A stretch of DNA of 64,000 nucleotides from QHXM01 sp032160705 (lineage in GTDB: Bacteria > Acidobacteriota > Blastocatellia > Pyrinomonadales > Pyrinomonadaceae): assembly GCA_032160705.1 (NCBI GenBank), contig JAVHVE010000035.1, forward strand, positions 1 to 64,000, written 5' to 3'. Made by a program: the position numbers and the translations under genes. Of the stretch, positions 1-8,383 are shown piece by piece. The notes beneath the pieces are model-generated. The model had not been told where the DNA came from, did no database searches, and saw nothing but the letters and a program-made list of their open reading frames with translations. Numbering within the stretch: position 1 is the first letter of the stretch; each line of letters starts with the position of its first letter.

Positions 1-87
1 CTTTACTACCTGGAGCGTCATCCCGCCGCGCTTTTCATCCTGAATTTTCAGAAACCTGCTTCCGGTCAGGTCAAGCTGAGGCTGCCG

Positions 88-915
88 CTATGCGCTAGGG
101 CCGAGCATCACGTAATCGCCGTGTGACGTAGCCATGAAGAAGAGCATAGGCAAGCTGAGCCAGGCGTTGATGCGCGAGGCCAGGAAGGCTTTGCGTCCGA
201 GCGCCGCTGATTCCGGCGGAATCGGCGTGCCATTCTGTGCGTTATCTCTTGTCCAGGCGATGATGCGCTTCTGCGCGGGCCAGATGATACCCCAGACGTT
301 CAGGAGCATGATTATTCCCAGCGCGCCGCCAATGCCAATCGAGAGGGTCTTGCTACTTGCGCCGTTAAAATCCCCTGAAGCCGGAAGCCGCGAGGTGAAC
401 CACCAGATGATTCCCGCAGACATCGCAATCACCAGCACCAGGACAATGACGGCTAAGACTCTCCCATCATTAATGCCGGACTTCTGAATGATGAAAAACT
501 CTATAACGAACGTGATAATCGGCATCAACAGCCAGACGCCGAGAATGACCCACACGTTCACGTCATCACCAGCGCCAAGGCTATTAAAGTTGTTCACATC
601 CGGCTTGAGGATGTACATCGCGTAGTAAGTCAGGCCGACGAGCACCGTGACGACCGCGCCCCAGCGAAAGAACCAGAGGGCGCGCGGCATCAGCTCGGGA
701 ATCACCTTGCCTTTGGTCGGCGCGTCGAGCGCCTTCATGAAGTTGACGTTGACGAGGTTGAAGAAATAGAGAATCCCGATCCACGTGATACCCGCGACGA
801 AGTGGCTCCAGCGCAGGAAGATTCTGGCGAGGGCTTCTCCGTTCGGAGAATGAAAAACATCCTGAAGCGTCATCCCCAGATTGACCGGTAGATGAATAAG
901 CGATTCAATTAACAT
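88..915 (-). CDS. PuuD-like membrane protein (urate oxidase N-terminal family)
   Basis: A 275-residue integral membrane protein with about six hydrophobic segments (roughly residues 33-53, 80-102, 120-142, 153-173, 190-212, 247-265). The sequence resembles the membrane domain of the PuuD family, in which that domain is normally followed by a cytochrome c domain that here is absent. Histidines sit in the first and last segments (H38, H265). A GGAGGG Shine-Dalgarno lies just before the ATG. No other purine catabolism gene is nearby, so a urate-oxidising role is only a family-level guess; a haem-binding membrane protein of other function is equally possible. Confidence 0.72.
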   Translation of the reverse strand: MLIESLIHLPVNLGMTLQDVFHSPNGEALARIFLRWSHFVAGITWIGILYFFNLVNVNFMKALDAPTKGKVIPELMPRALWFFRWGAVVTVLVGLTYYAMYILKPDVNNFNSLGAGDDVNVWVILGVWLLMPIITFVIEFFIIQKSGINDGRVLAVIVLVLVIAMSAGIIWWFTSRLPASGDFNGASSKTLSIGIGGALGIIMLLNVWGIIWPAQKRIIAWTRDNAQNGTPIPPESAALGRKAFLASRINAWLSLPMLFFMATSHGDYVMLGPSA

Positions 916-1092
916 AGTCCCTCCGAAACTTTTGATGATGTGAAGCTGGACGCGCGCCCCGCGAGATCAAAAGACGCACCCTGAAAGCAAAACACCGCAC
1001 CTCGAACAGCACACGCTGTTCCCCGGCCTTCTAGCCTGATTGTCATGAAAGTACGCGCGAAGATTACTAAATACATTCACAGGTGACAAGAG

Positions 1093-1180
1093 AAAAGCCG
1101 TAAACCGTGACAGGTGACAGGTGACAAGAGAAAACCTGTCTTAACTTGTCACCCGTCACTTGTCACCTGTCACGGCTTTT
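1093..1180. repeat. Heptad palindrome, GTGACAG class
   Basis: Two 36-nt arms (1093-1128 and 1145-1180) form a near-perfect inverted repeat around a 16-nt centre. Each arm contains tandem 7-nt units related to GTGACAG. The right arm overlaps the ferredoxin stop codon, so the transcript 3' end would fold into this hairpin. A second partial copy of the unit lies just outside at 1081-1090. Confidence 0.85.
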
Positions 1181-1514
1181 ACTCATCAAGAGGTCTGGGC
1201 CCTGCGTCCATCCCGCGCACGCTCACCTGATTGATGACGCGCACTTTGAGGTCGTCTATGACGCGCACCTGACAGGAGAGGCGGACGTTTTCCGCCAGCC
1301 CAGTTTCCATCGCCAGACGATTGCGCTCGGCATCTTTGATTTCGCCGGGGTCGCCCGCCAGCACCTCCACGCGACAGGTCGTGCATTTGGCGTTGCCGCC
1401 GCAACGGTGAAGGATGTCTATTCCGGCGTCTTCAATGGCCAGGACGAGTTTGCGTCCCTGCTCTGCGTCAAAAGCCTGCGCTCCGGCGGCGGTTTCAGCT
1501 TCGATCCTCGGCAT
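1179..1514 (-). CDS. 2Fe-2S ferredoxin
   Basis: A 111-residue plant/adrenodoxin-type ferredoxin. The cluster-binding cysteines are visible as C38, C44 and C47 (CGGNAKCTTC) plus C81 (LSCQ). It is a soluble electron carrier. A GGGGAG Shine-Dalgarno precedes the ATG with about 8 nt spacing. It sits upstream of the PuuD-like gene and downstream of an acetyltransferase on the same strand, near A-type carrier, Mrp, NifU and NifS genes, which suggests a link to Fe-S cluster metabolism. The electron donor and acceptor cannot be deduced. Confidence 0.9.
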   Translation of the reverse strand: MPRIEAETAAGAQAFDAEQGRKLVLAIEDAGIDILHRCGGNAKCTTCRVEVLAGDPGEIKDAERNRLAMETGLAENVRLSCQVRVIDDLKVRVINQVSVRGMDAGPRPLDE

Positions 1515-1599
1515 CGTTTATACTCCCCAGATTGTTTTTGAATGAAAGGCAGGACAAACTTTGGCATACCTCGCGCCGTCGCCGCAAGTCGCGCTTCGC

Positions 1600-2079
1600 T
1601 CATTTTAAGGTCAATTCCAAAAAGAGCGCGCCCGCGACCGGATTATGGTAGTAAGGCTCAATCTCACGGAAGCCGAGCGAGCGATACATCTTGATGGCCT
1701 CTCCCATCTGCTTGGGGAGCGTATCGAGACGCATCTGCGCATAATCGAGTTGACGCGCCTCTTCGATGAGATGGACGGCCATCGCACGGCCTATTCCCAG
1801 CCCGCGAAACTTCGGCCTGACATACAGCCTCTTCATCTCGCACACGCCATCATTAATCCGTCTCAAGCCGACGCATCCGGCCACTTGCCCGCCAGAGACG
1901 GCGAGAAGAAGGCGACCATCCGGCAAAGCGTAGCGTCCAGGCAATTCCGCCAACTCCTGCTCGAAATTCTGAAAGCAGAGATCGAGGCCGAGCCATTCGG
2001 AATATTCTAGAAATAGCTCGCGCGCCTCACTTATTTCCGATACTGACTCGGCTTGAATGAATTCAATCTGCTTGGTCAT
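1600..2079 (-). CDS. GNAT family N-acetyltransferase
   Basis: A 159-residue single-domain GNAT protein. The acetyl-CoA pyrophosphate-binding motif is seen as RGLGIGRA around residues 94-101, preceded by the MKRLYVRP strand and followed by the MYRSLGF helix-strand typical of the family. The substrate cannot be predicted. It lies between the A-type carrier gene and ferredoxin on the same strand. A second, distantly related GNAT gene is at 55690-56163. Confidence 0.88.
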   Translation of the reverse strand: MTKQIEFIQAESVSEISEARELFLEYSEWLGLDLCFQNFEQELAELPGRYALPDGRLLLAVSGGQVAGCVGLRRINDGVCEMKRLYVRPKFRGLGIGRAMAVHLIEEARQLDYAQMRLDTLPKQMGEAIKMYRSLGFREIEPYYHNPVAGALFLELTLK

Positions 2080-2091
2080 GGCTTAAAAGAA

Positions 2092-2182
2092 ATGGCGCGA
2101 TAAAACGAAGGCAGGCACAGCCGTCTCTCTTTTTGGTTCAAGAGAAACTTCTGTGCCCTTTGCCCCGCGCATATCGCGCCAT
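2092..2182. repeat. Long imperfect hairpin between GNAT and A-type carrier genes
   Basis: Outer arms ATGGCGCGATA (2092-2102) and TATCGCGCCAT (2172-2182) are perfect complements. Inside them GGCAGGCACAG (2110-2120) faces CTGTGCC (2151-2157), and TCTCT (2125-2129) faces AGAGA (2140-2144). The element does not show the 7-nt periodicity of the other palindromes. It lies downstream of the A-type carrier and immediately upstream of the GNAT start on the minus strand, so it could end or process that transcript. Confidence 0.6.
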
Positions 2183-2218
2183 CAACCGATCTACGGGAAG
2201 CGAAAGCCCGTGTGTGCT

Positions 2219-2605
2219 TTAGGCTGTGAAAGATGAGCCGCAGCCGCAGCCGCCCGTCGCGTTCGGATTCTTGAACGCGAAGCCAGCGCCCATCACGCTC
2301 GACACGTAATCAATCTCGACGCCGTTCAGATATTGCGCGCTGAACATATCAACGAAGAGGCGCACGCCCTTTTCATCCAGAATGAAATCACCCTGACGCG
2401 ATTCCTCTTCGATGTTCAGGCTGTACTGGAAACCGGAGCAGCCGCCGGGCACAACCCGCACGCGAAGTCCTGCGGTTTCCGGCAAGCCCTCTTCGCTCGC
2501 CATAAATTTCTTGATTTCAGTTGCCGCCGATTCCGAGACGTTGAGCGTCATCGCCGGAGCATTTGGTGCAGACGTTGTTGTCGTCGTAGCAGTTGTTGCA
2601 GACAT
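2219..2605 (-). CDS. erpA: A-type iron-sulfur carrier (ErpA/IscA/HesB family)
   Basis: A 128-residue HesB/IscA-fold protein that carries or inserts Fe-S clusters into apo-proteins. The three conserved cysteines are C56 (GGCSGFQY), C120 and C122 (GGCGCGSS). The first ~18 residues are Thr/Ala-rich and precede the domain, which starts near MTLNV; the ATG at 2605 has an AGGAG about 10 nt upstream, so the longer form is preferred. It follows mrp on the same strand and faces the nifU-nifS pair 2 kb away. ErpA versus IscA/SufA cannot be decided from sequence alone. Confidence 0.88.
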   Translation of the reverse strand: MSATTATTTTTSAPNAPAMTLNVSESAATEIKKFMASEEGLPETAGLRVRVVPGGCSGFQYSLNIEEESRQGDFILDEKGVRLFVDMFSAQYLNGVEIDYVSSVMGAGFAFKNPNATGGCGCGSSFTA

Positions 2606-2629
2606 CTTTCTCTTTCTCCTATTTCAATT

Positions 2630-2727
2630 AGATTTTCAATTTTTGATTTGCGATTTTTGATTGGATAAGGACTAAAGATTGTTATTTCTCATTCCAATCG
2701 CAAATCAAAAATCTAAAATCGCAAATT
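2630..2727. repeat. Heptad palindrome, TTTTTGA/TTTGCGA class
   Basis: Inverted arms at about 2630-2665 and 2692-2727 consist of alternating 7-nt units TTTTTGA and TTTGCGA. The centre contains AAGGACTAAAG followed by an imperfect complement. Two more copies of this class occur at 17014-17108 and 17812-17910 with related centres. The element fills the mrp to erpA gap. Confidence 0.85.
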
Positions 2728-2731
2728 AACT

Positions 2732-3814
2732 TTATCGAGCTTTGCCCAAAACGACAAGCTCAGGTTTCATGGCCTCTATCGAGACCTGCCGCGCGACTTC
2801 TTCCGCTACCTTGCGGAAAGCCTCAGCCTGCGGCGAATCCGGCTGGCTGACGACGACAGGCACGCCCTTGTCTCCGCCCTCGCGCACTTCCAGTCCCAAA
2901 GGGACAGCGCCCAGGAAGGGGACGCCATATTGCTCAGCAAGCTTTTGGCCTCCGCCTTCGCCGAAGATATTATACCGCACCCCTGTGTCCGGCGCGATGA
3001 AGTAGCTCATGTTTTCAACCACGCCCAGCACTGGCACAGCCACCGTCTCAAACATACGAAGAGCGCGCCTGACATCCATCACGGCGACTTCCTGCGGCGT
3101 CGTCACAAGCACTGCGCCCTGAACTGGCACAAGCTGCGCCAGACTTAGTTGCACGTCGCCCGTTCCGGGTGGCATGTCCACGATCAAATAATCAAGCTCG
3201 CCCCACTTCACATCCGTCAAAAACTGCTTGACCAGCCCGTGCAAAATCGGCCCGCGCACGATCATCGGCTTATCGCCCGGCTGGAGAATAGCCATTGACA
3301 TTAGCTTGACGCCGTAGGCTTCGACGGGCAGTAGCCGTCCGTCCTCGACTTCCGGTCGGGCTTCGCTTGCGCCGAGCATCAGGGGCACGTTCGGCCCATA
3401 GACATCCATGTCCATCAAGCCGACGCGCGCACCGTTCAAGGCGAGCGAAACGGAGAGATTGACCGCAACCGTTGATTTGCCGACGCCCCCCTTGCCCGAA
3501 GAGACGGCGATGATGTTACGCACGCCCGGCATCGTCACCTTGTCGCCGATGCCTCGCCCTTTGGGGACTTCCGAATCCATCGTCACGTTGACCGAGGTCA
3601 CGCCCGCCAATGCCGCGACCACCTCACGGGCTGCGCCTTCCAACTCTTCTTTGACGGGGCAGGCAGGTGTGGTCAGCACAACGCGGAAAGAAACGTCGCC
3701 GCCTTCAATCTTCAAATCTTTAATAAAGCCGAGCGTCACGATGTCCTTGTGCAAATCCGGGTCTTTGATTTGCCGCAGGGCGTCGAGCACACTTTGTTCC
3801 GATATTTGAGCCAT
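2732..3814 (-). CDS. mrp: Mrp/ApbC-type P-loop Fe-S cluster carrier ATPase
   Basis: A 360-residue protein with an N-terminal MIP18/DUF59 domain (about 1-85, containing KDPDLHKDIVTLGF) and a C-terminal ParA/MinD-type NTPase. The deviant Walker A is SSGKGGVGKST at about 105-115. The family binds and transfers Fe-S clusters. The position where many homologues carry a CxxC cluster ligand (after VENMSYF) reads IAPDTG here, with neither cysteine present, so cluster binding may differ. It is followed by erpA on the same strand. Family assignment is firm; the cluster chemistry is not. Confidence 0.92.
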   Translation of the reverse strand: MAQISEQSVLDALRQIKDPDLHKDIVTLGFIKDLKIEGGDVSFRVVLTTPACPVKEELEGAAREVVAALAGVTSVNVTMDSEVPKGRGIGDKVTMPGVRNIIAVSSGKGGVGKSTVAVNLSVSLALNGARVGLMDMDVYGPNVPLMLGASEARPEVEDGRLLPVEAYGVKLMSMAILQPGDKPMIVRGPILHGLVKQFLTDVKWGELDYLIVDMPPGTGDVQLSLAQLVPVQGAVLVTTPQEVAVMDVRRALRMFETVAVPVLGVVENMSYFIAPDTGVRYNIFGEGGGQKLAEQYGVPFLGAVPLGLEVREGGDKGVPVVVSQPDSPQAEAFRKVAEEVARQVSIEAMKPELVVLGKAR

Positions 3815-3934
3815 AAATCAATTTTCTTAATCTTTAGCTTTTGAGCGTTCAGCCGCAGGTTTTAACGTCACTTCATCTGAAGTGATTATGCCGGAAATAA
3901 GCTCTTTTGTCATTCGGTCGGTATCAAGCAGCGG

Positions 3935-4002
3935 ACGATCCACAAAGCAACACGAAACCACACTAAATATTTCGTGCGACTTCGTGTGATTTCGTGGATC
4001 GT
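3935..4002. repeat. Palindrome with ~10-nt periodic arms, TTCGTG class
   Basis: Ends ACGATCCAC and GTGGATCGT are perfect complements. The right arm consists of three roughly 10-nt units built on TTCGTG. A second member of the class is at 24038-24152. It lies in the 230-nt gap between mrp and the FMN reductase gene; nothing else was recognised in that gap. Confidence 0.8.
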
Positions 4003-4044
4003 TCTTTCCGTTTCACACTCTCTTCTAACACAACTTGAGTCGGT

Positions 4045-4617
4045 TTAATGATGTTTGGACGGGAGGTTTTCACGTCCCCATTTCAGCGCGCGGCTCATCC
4101 AGACAAGCTCGTCCAGAAAGCCTCCGGCTCTTTTTTCGTAAGCTGTGTCAACCAGCTTTCCCTCAGCGTCGAATTTGTTTTGAACCGAAGGGAAATTGAG
4201 GTCAGTGAACGTGACGACCAGACCCAACTCTCTGACCACCGGCACCAAAGCCTCGACCACTCTCGTGCCGCCCCAGGGGCCAGCCGAAACACCGACCAGC
4301 CCCACAGCTTTATGAATATACTCTTTCAGCAGGAGGTCAAGGACGCTCTTCAATGCTCCGGGGTAGCCGTGATTGTACTCAGGGGTAATCACAATCAGGC
4401 CGTCAGCTCTGATGATGCTATCTCGCCACTCCGGGAATCTGTCCTTGATCGTAGTGCCGTAATCATCCCGTGGCAGATCGAATTCTCGAACGTCGAACAA
4501 CTTCGTTTCCAGATCGTCCCTTTTCTGCATCTCGCCGACCAGCCAGTTTGCGACGTGAACACTTTTGCGTTCCTTCCTGTTCGTGCCGAGCAAAGCAGGG
4601 ATGAATACTTTGTCCAT
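4045..4617 (-). CDS. NADPH-dependent FMN reductase family protein
   Basis: A 190-residue flavodoxin-fold oxidoreductase. The family signature TPEYNHGYPGALKSVLD is present in the middle of the protein, and the N-terminal strand FIPALLGTNR plus SVHVANWL is the usual FMN phosphate-binding region. It likely reduces FMN or a quinone/azo compound using NAD(P)H. The ATG at 4617 is preferred over the adjacent TTG because AAGGA lies about 9 nt before it. It is divergent from nifU, with about 150 nt between them. Confidence 0.88.
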   Translation of the reverse strand: MDKVFIPALLGTNRKERKSVHVANWLVGEMQKRDDLETKLFDVREFDLPRDDYGTTIKDRFPEWRDSIIRADGLIVITPEYNHGYPGALKSVLDLLLKEYIHKAVGLVGVSAGPWGGTRVVEALVPVVRELGLVVTFTDLNFPSVQNKFDAEGKLVDTAYEKRAGGFLDELVWMSRALKWGRENLPSKHH

Positions 4618-4716
4618 CAACCTATTTTCCTTAATCTATCGGTTTGGCCTTGTCCTTCAGTTTACAGGTTACGCCTTTTTGCTACCTAATCCAACGAGTA
4701 GCAAGAGACTTCTGTT

Positions 4717-4745
4717 TTGACAAACAAAGCGCCGCGAAGTTACGC
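4717..4745 (+). promoter_or_regulatory. Possible promoter of nifU-nifS
   Basis: A perfect TTGACA (4717-4722) is followed after 17 nt by TTACGC, a poor -10 match. It lies 24 nt before the nifU start. GCTAC/GTAGC at 4681-4702 could form a small hairpin just upstream. The weak -10 keeps confidence low. Confidence 0.25.
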
Positions 4746-4768
4746 TTCACGAGCGACCTATCAACCCA

Positions 4769-5377
4769 ATGTCATACTATCCTGACCGCATCAACGAGCA
4801 TTTCCTGAACCCGCATGGCGTCGGCGAAGTAGAGAACGCGGACGCCTCCGGCGAAGCCGGGTCGCTTGCCTGCGGCGCAATCCTCAGCCTGACATTAAAG
4901 ATTGATGCCGACGGGCAGCACGTTACAGATGCAAAGTTCAAGGCCGTCGGTTGCGGATTTCTCATCGCCTCCGCTTCCGTCCTGACGGAAACTATCAAAG
5001 ACTTGGCAATCAGCAGAGCGGCCACGTTGGGAGACAACGCCATTACCGATTGGTTCGAGGAGTTGCCGTCTGACCGCGAACACTGCGCCGCGCTCTGCCG
5101 CGAAGCTCTCCACGCAGCTCTGGCTAATTATCACAATACGAGACGCGAGGAATGGGCGGGCGACGAGGCGCTGATCTGCACCTGCTTCGGCGTCTCCGAG
5201 AAAACAATCGAGCAGGTCATCCAGACGCGCGCGCTCCACACGGTTAACGAGGTGACGCGCGCCTGTCACGCCGGCGGCGGTTGCCAATCGTGTCACCCGC
5301 TCATCGTGGACATCCTCGAAGATTACTGGCGAACCGTGGAAGCGCAAATCTTACAGGCAGAGGCAGGCAAGCCATGA
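4769..5377 (+). CDS. nifU: NifU-like Fe-S scaffold protein (IscU domain + BFD-like [2Fe-2S] domain)
   Basis: A 202-residue protein with an IscU-type scaffold domain (about 1-125) and a bacterioferritin-associated-ferredoxin-like domain (about 132-185). Scaffold cysteines are C35 (LACGAIL), C62 (AVGCGF) and C106 (EHCAALC). The BFD-like domain has CTC at 137-139 and the CHAGGGCQSC group near its end. The C-terminal Nfu domain of classical NifU is missing. Its stop codon overlaps the nifS start by ATGA (5374-5377), so the two are translationally coupled. Role: scaffold on which NifS-derived sulfur and iron are assembled into clusters. Confidence 0.9.
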   Translation: MSYYPDRINEHFLNPHGVGEVENADASGEAGSLACGAILSLTLKIDADGQHVTDAKFKAVGCGFLIASASVLTETIKDLAISRAATLGDNAITDWFEELPSDREHCAALCREALHAALANYHNTRREEWAGDEALICTCFGVSEKTIEQVIQTRALHTVNEVTRACHAGGGCQSCHPLIVDILEDYWRTVEAQILQAEAGKP

Positions 5378-6552
5378 GAGAGATGATTTATTTGGATAAC
5401 AACGCAACCACGCGGGTCGCGCCGGAAGTGCGTGATGCCATGCAGCCCTACCTGACAGAGTTTTACGGCAACCCTTCTTCGGCACACACGTTCGGAAGAG
5501 AAATGCGCCGGAGCGTAGAGCGGGCGCGCGAGCAGGTCGCGAGCCTTTTAGGAGCAATGGACACTTCAGAAATCGTCTTCACCTCGTGCGGCTCTGAATC
5601 CGACAACTGGGCTATCGGCGGCATCCTTGAAAGTCAACCTGACAAGCGTCACATCGTTACCACGCGCGTCGAGCACGAAGCCGTAAGAAATCTATGCGAG
5701 CGGTTGGAGAAAAGCGGTTACGAAGTTAGCTGGCTCGACGTGAACTCAGAGGGCTTGCTCGACCTCGAAGATTTGCGCGCCGCGTTGCGCCCCAATACGG
5801 CGATTGTCTCCGTCATGCTGGCGAACAACGAAACGGGCGTGCTCTTTCCCATTGAGGAGATCGGGCAAATTGTGCGCGAGCATTCCAGTGCCGCTTTCCA
5901 TGTTGACGGCGTGCAGGCCGTCGGCAAGATTCCGATTGACCTTCGCAATACGCAGGTTGATTTGTTCTCGCTCTCCGGCCACAAATTTCATGCCCCGAAA
6001 GGCGTCGGCGCTCTCTACGTACGCGATGGCTTAAACCTCGCGCCTTTTCTGATCGGCGGCGGGCAGGAACGCGGGCGGCGCGCAGGCACTGAGGCTGTCC
6101 CTTATATTGTTGCGCTCGGCGCGGCGTGCGAGCTGGCAAAGAATTTTGACGGGCACGCGCGGGTTCGCCAACTGCGAGACAAGCTGGAAGACACGATTCT
6201 CGCGACAATCCCCAACGCGCGCTTGAACGGAACGCGAGAGCGCGAGCGTCGTCTGCCGAACACAGCGAACATCTCTTTTGAGCACGTCGAAGGCGAGAGT
6301 ATTCTCGCGCATCTGGACGAGGCGGGCATCTCAGTTTCTACAGGGTCGGCCTGCAATGCGGAGTCGCACGTTTCCTCCGCGGTCTTGCGCGCGATGAATG
6401 TTCCCTACACGGTGGCGCAAGGCTCAATCCGCTTTTCGCTCGGTCGTTACAACACAGAAAGCGAGATTGATTACACGCTTCACACGCTGCCCGGCATTAT
6501 CAAGCGGCTCGCGGAGATGTCGCCCTACGAGGTCAATTCAATCAGAAGATAA
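5374..6552 (+). CDS. nifS: Cysteine desulfurase, NifS/IscS family
   Basis: A 392-residue PLP enzyme that releases sulfur from cysteine for Fe-S cluster assembly. The PLP lysine is K204 in SGHKFHAPKG and the persulfide cysteine is C327 in STGSACNAES, in the group I (NifS/IscS) arrangement. The start at 5374 is chosen because the conserved MIYLDNNATT begins right there and because of the ATGA overlap with nifU; a longer in-frame extension upstream lies within nifU and is unlikely. Partner: the NifU scaffold encoded immediately upstream. Confidence 0.94.
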   Translation: MREMIYLDNNATTRVAPEVRDAMQPYLTEFYGNPSSAHTFGREMRRSVERAREQVASLLGAMDTSEIVFTSCGSESDNWAIGGILESQPDKRHIVTTRVEHEAVRNLCERLEKSGYEVSWLDVNSEGLLDLEDLRAALRPNTAIVSVMLANNETGVLFPIEEIGQIVREHSSAAFHVDGVQAVGKIPIDLRNTQVDLFSLSGHKFHAPKGVGALYVRDGLNLAPFLIGGGQERGRRAGTEAVPYIVALGAACELAKNFDGHARVRQLRDKLEDTILATIPNARLNGTRERERRLPNTANISFEHVEGESILAHLDEAGISVSTGSACNAESHVSSAVLRAMNVPYTVAQGSIRFSLGRYNTESEIDYTLHTLPGIIKRLAEMSPYEVNSIRR

Positions 6553-6574
6553 GAAATCACTGGAGGCGTGATAA

Positions 6575-7621
6575 ATGAACCGTAGAAATTTCATCGCGGG
6601 CGTCGGCGCAACGAGCGCGCTGCCTCTGCTTCGGACAGCCATTTATAGTTCTTCCGCACCTGTTGATTTAGTCCGCCCCAGGGCGCTACGCGAGGGAGAC
6701 ACCGTCGGACTCATCACTCCCGCAACGGAAGTGCCCGACCCCGACCGGTTGGCTTTGGCCGAGCGCACCATCAATTATTTCAAGCTCCGCATGAAGCGCG
6801 GACGTGCCGTCGGACGACGCTTCGGCACGTACCGTGAATCCGTCGAGGCGCGACTCGACGATTTGCACGCGATGTTCCGCGACCCGGAGGTGAAAGCTGT
6901 CTTCTGTATTCGCGGCGGCTACGCTTCAGCGCACCTGCTCGACCGGATTGACTATGACCTGATTCGCCGCAACCCGAAAATCTTCATCGGCTATAGCGAC
7001 ATCACGGCAATGCACCTGGCCATCAACAAAAACTCTCGTCTCGTCACCTTTCACGGCCCCATCGTGCTCTCGCGCTTTACGGACTACACGCAGCAGTATT
7101 TCCGCAAGGCGCTCTTCGAGACCGCGCCCATCGGCAAGGTGACGAATCCGCCAGACTCAAACGAACTCCGCCCCGCACACGCGTTGCGTACCATTCGACC
7201 GGGCACGGCGACGGGTCAACTCATCGGCGGAAACCTCTCGCTGATTTCGACGACGCTTGGCACGCCTTACGAGATAGAGACGCGCGGGCGAATTCTCTTT
7301 CTCGAAGACGTGGAAGAGCAGGCTTACAGCATTGACCGGATGCTGACGCATTTGCGGCTGGCGGGGAAGTTTGATCGCGTGGCGGGCGTCATCTGGGGCG
7401 AGTGCCAGGATTGCGGCCCGCGCGATTTTCAACCTTCGACCGTCATTCCTTTCTCGGTCGGCGAAGTCGTGGACAACATTCTCGGGGCGCTGAAAGTGCC
7501 CGTGCTGTCTGGCCTGACCATCGGCCACACCAACGATCAACTCACTCTCCCGCTCGGTGTCGCGGCCACACTCGACGCGAGCGCGGGCACATTGGAGATT
7601 AAAGAGGCGGGCGTGGTGTAA
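6575..7621 (+). CDS. LD-carboxypeptidase (peptidase family S66), exported
   Basis: A 348-residue protein of the LdcA/MccF family, which trims murein tetrapeptides or related amide bonds. The Ser-Glu-His residues are visible as S141 (GYSDIT), E254 (LFLEDVEE) and H328 (TIGHTND). The N-terminus MNRRNFIAGVGATSALPLL looks like a twin-arginine-type export signal, suggesting a periplasmic enzyme rather than the cytosolic LdcA. GGAGG precedes the ATG by about 8 nt. It follows nifS by 22 nt, so it may share that transcript, though a functional link is not evident. Confidence 0.88.
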   Translation: MNRRNFIAGVGATSALPLLRTAIYSSSAPVDLVRPRALREGDTVGLITPATEVPDPDRLALAERTINYFKLRMKRGRAVGRRFGTYRESVEARLDDLHAMFRDPEVKAVFCIRGGYASAHLLDRIDYDLIRRNPKIFIGYSDITAMHLAINKNSRLVTFHGPIVLSRFTDYTQQYFRKALFETAPIGKVTNPPDSNELRPAHALRTIRPGTATGQLIGGNLSLISTTLGTPYEIETRGRILFLEDVEEQAYSIDRMLTHLRLAGKFDRVAGVIWGECQDCGPRDFQPSTVIPFSVGEVVDNILGALKVPVLSGLTIGHTNDQLTLPLGVAATLDASAGTLEIKEAGVV

Positions 7622-7718
7622 GGCAAAAGGTAAAAGTAAAAAGGCAAAAGGAAGGGGAAGCCAATTATTAAAATGGTTTCCGCCTCACTTTTGCCTTTTA
7701 CCTTTTTACTTTTGCCTT
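7621..7718. repeat. Heptad palindrome, AAAAGTA/AAAAGGC class
   Basis: The left arm (7621-7650) and right arm (7688-7718) are built of 7-nt units AAAAGGT, AAAAGTA and AAAAGGC. The unit order is not exactly mirrored between arms, so pairing needs a one-unit register shift. The centre, read on the minus strand, contains GAGGCGGAAACCATTTT, related to the loop core of the CAGGAGT-class elements. It begins at the LD-carboxypeptidase stop codon. Confidence 0.82.
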
Positions 7719-7786
7719 CTTCAGAGTACAATTTGAATTCGGTCACGACCACAAGATTTACCACTGAAGGAACGGAAAACCCCTTT

Positions 7787-8311
7787 ATGTCAGCCGAGCA
7801 TCCTGCACCGCAAAAAAGCGAGCCGCAGACTTCTGCGGATAAAACGGACGCAGCGCGTCACGCCCGCCAGGACAGCGTAACGCTGCTGGAAACGGACGAC
7901 TTCTTCTGCGTCCGCCCCGACACGCCTCTCATGGAAGCCATCGAGCAGATGAAGAAAGACGAAGGCGGCTGCGTGATCGTCTGCAATGAGGCAGAGCAAA
8001 TCGTCGGCATTTTCACCGAGCGCGATGTGCTCAATAAAGTCGCCGGGCAGAAGGTTGACATGAATTCGCCCGTCGGTCGTTGGATGTCTCCGGCGGTCGA
8101 GACACTAACGACTGCCGCGACCATTGGCGACGCCGTGCGCGTCATGGACGAGAAGAGCTATCGCAACATTCCCCTGGTCAAAGACGGTCAGCTCATCGGC
8201 TCAATCTCCGTCTTCGACGTCATCACTTACCTGGCCGAAAGCTACCCGAAAGAGACGATGAACCTGCCGCCCGTCCCGGCACAAGTCATGGACACACCCG
8301 AAGGAGGATGA
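7787..8311 (+). CDS. CBS-domain pair protein
   Basis: A 174-residue protein made of a ~35-residue polar N-terminus and two CBS domains (about 37-95 and 100-158). CBS pairs bind adenosyl ligands such as AMP, ATP or SAM and regulate partners. Motifs GCVIVCNEAEQIVGIFTERD and SYRNIPLVKDGQLIGSISVFD mark the two repeats. The ATG at 7787 is chosen because sequence further upstream belongs to the palindromic repeat. A similar CBS protein lies on the other side of korA-korB (12709), so both may tune that enzyme or its pathway; that is inference. The stop codon TGA is part of a GGATGAA repeat unit. Confidence 0.85.
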   Translation: MSAEHPAPQKSEPQTSADKTDAARHARQDSVTLLETDDFFCVRPDTPLMEAIEQMKKDEGGCVIVCNEAEQIVGIFTERDVLNKVAGQKVDMNSPVGRWMSPAVETLTTAATIGDAVRVMDEKSYRNIPLVKDGQLIGSISVFDVITYLAESYPKETMNLPPVPAQVMDTPEGG

Positions 8312-8341
8312 AGAGCAAGGATGAAGGATGAGGGATGAAGT
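8309..8341. repeat. Single heptad-repeat arm, GGATGAG class
   Basis: Four or five tandem GGATGAA/GGATGAG-like units run from the CBS gene stop codon to about 8341. No complementary arm follows before korA, so this is a solo or decayed half of the palindromes seen elsewhere. Confidence 0.6.
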
Positions 8342-8383
8342 AAAGACAAGCGCCTTGCACGTTCATTCGCACTTACCCGTTAC

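Noticed and set aside
1..87. Gene fragment at the window start
   Set aside because: No conserved motif or frame extending convincingly off the edge could be supported.
1146..1541. Plus-strand ORF antisense to ferredoxin
   Set aside because: Shadow of the ferredoxin gene with no family motifs or ribosome site; many similar antisense frames were dismissed for the same reason.
5281..5373. Longer start of nifS
   Set aside because: Lies within nifU in another frame; conserved sequence and the ATGA overlap place the start at 5374.
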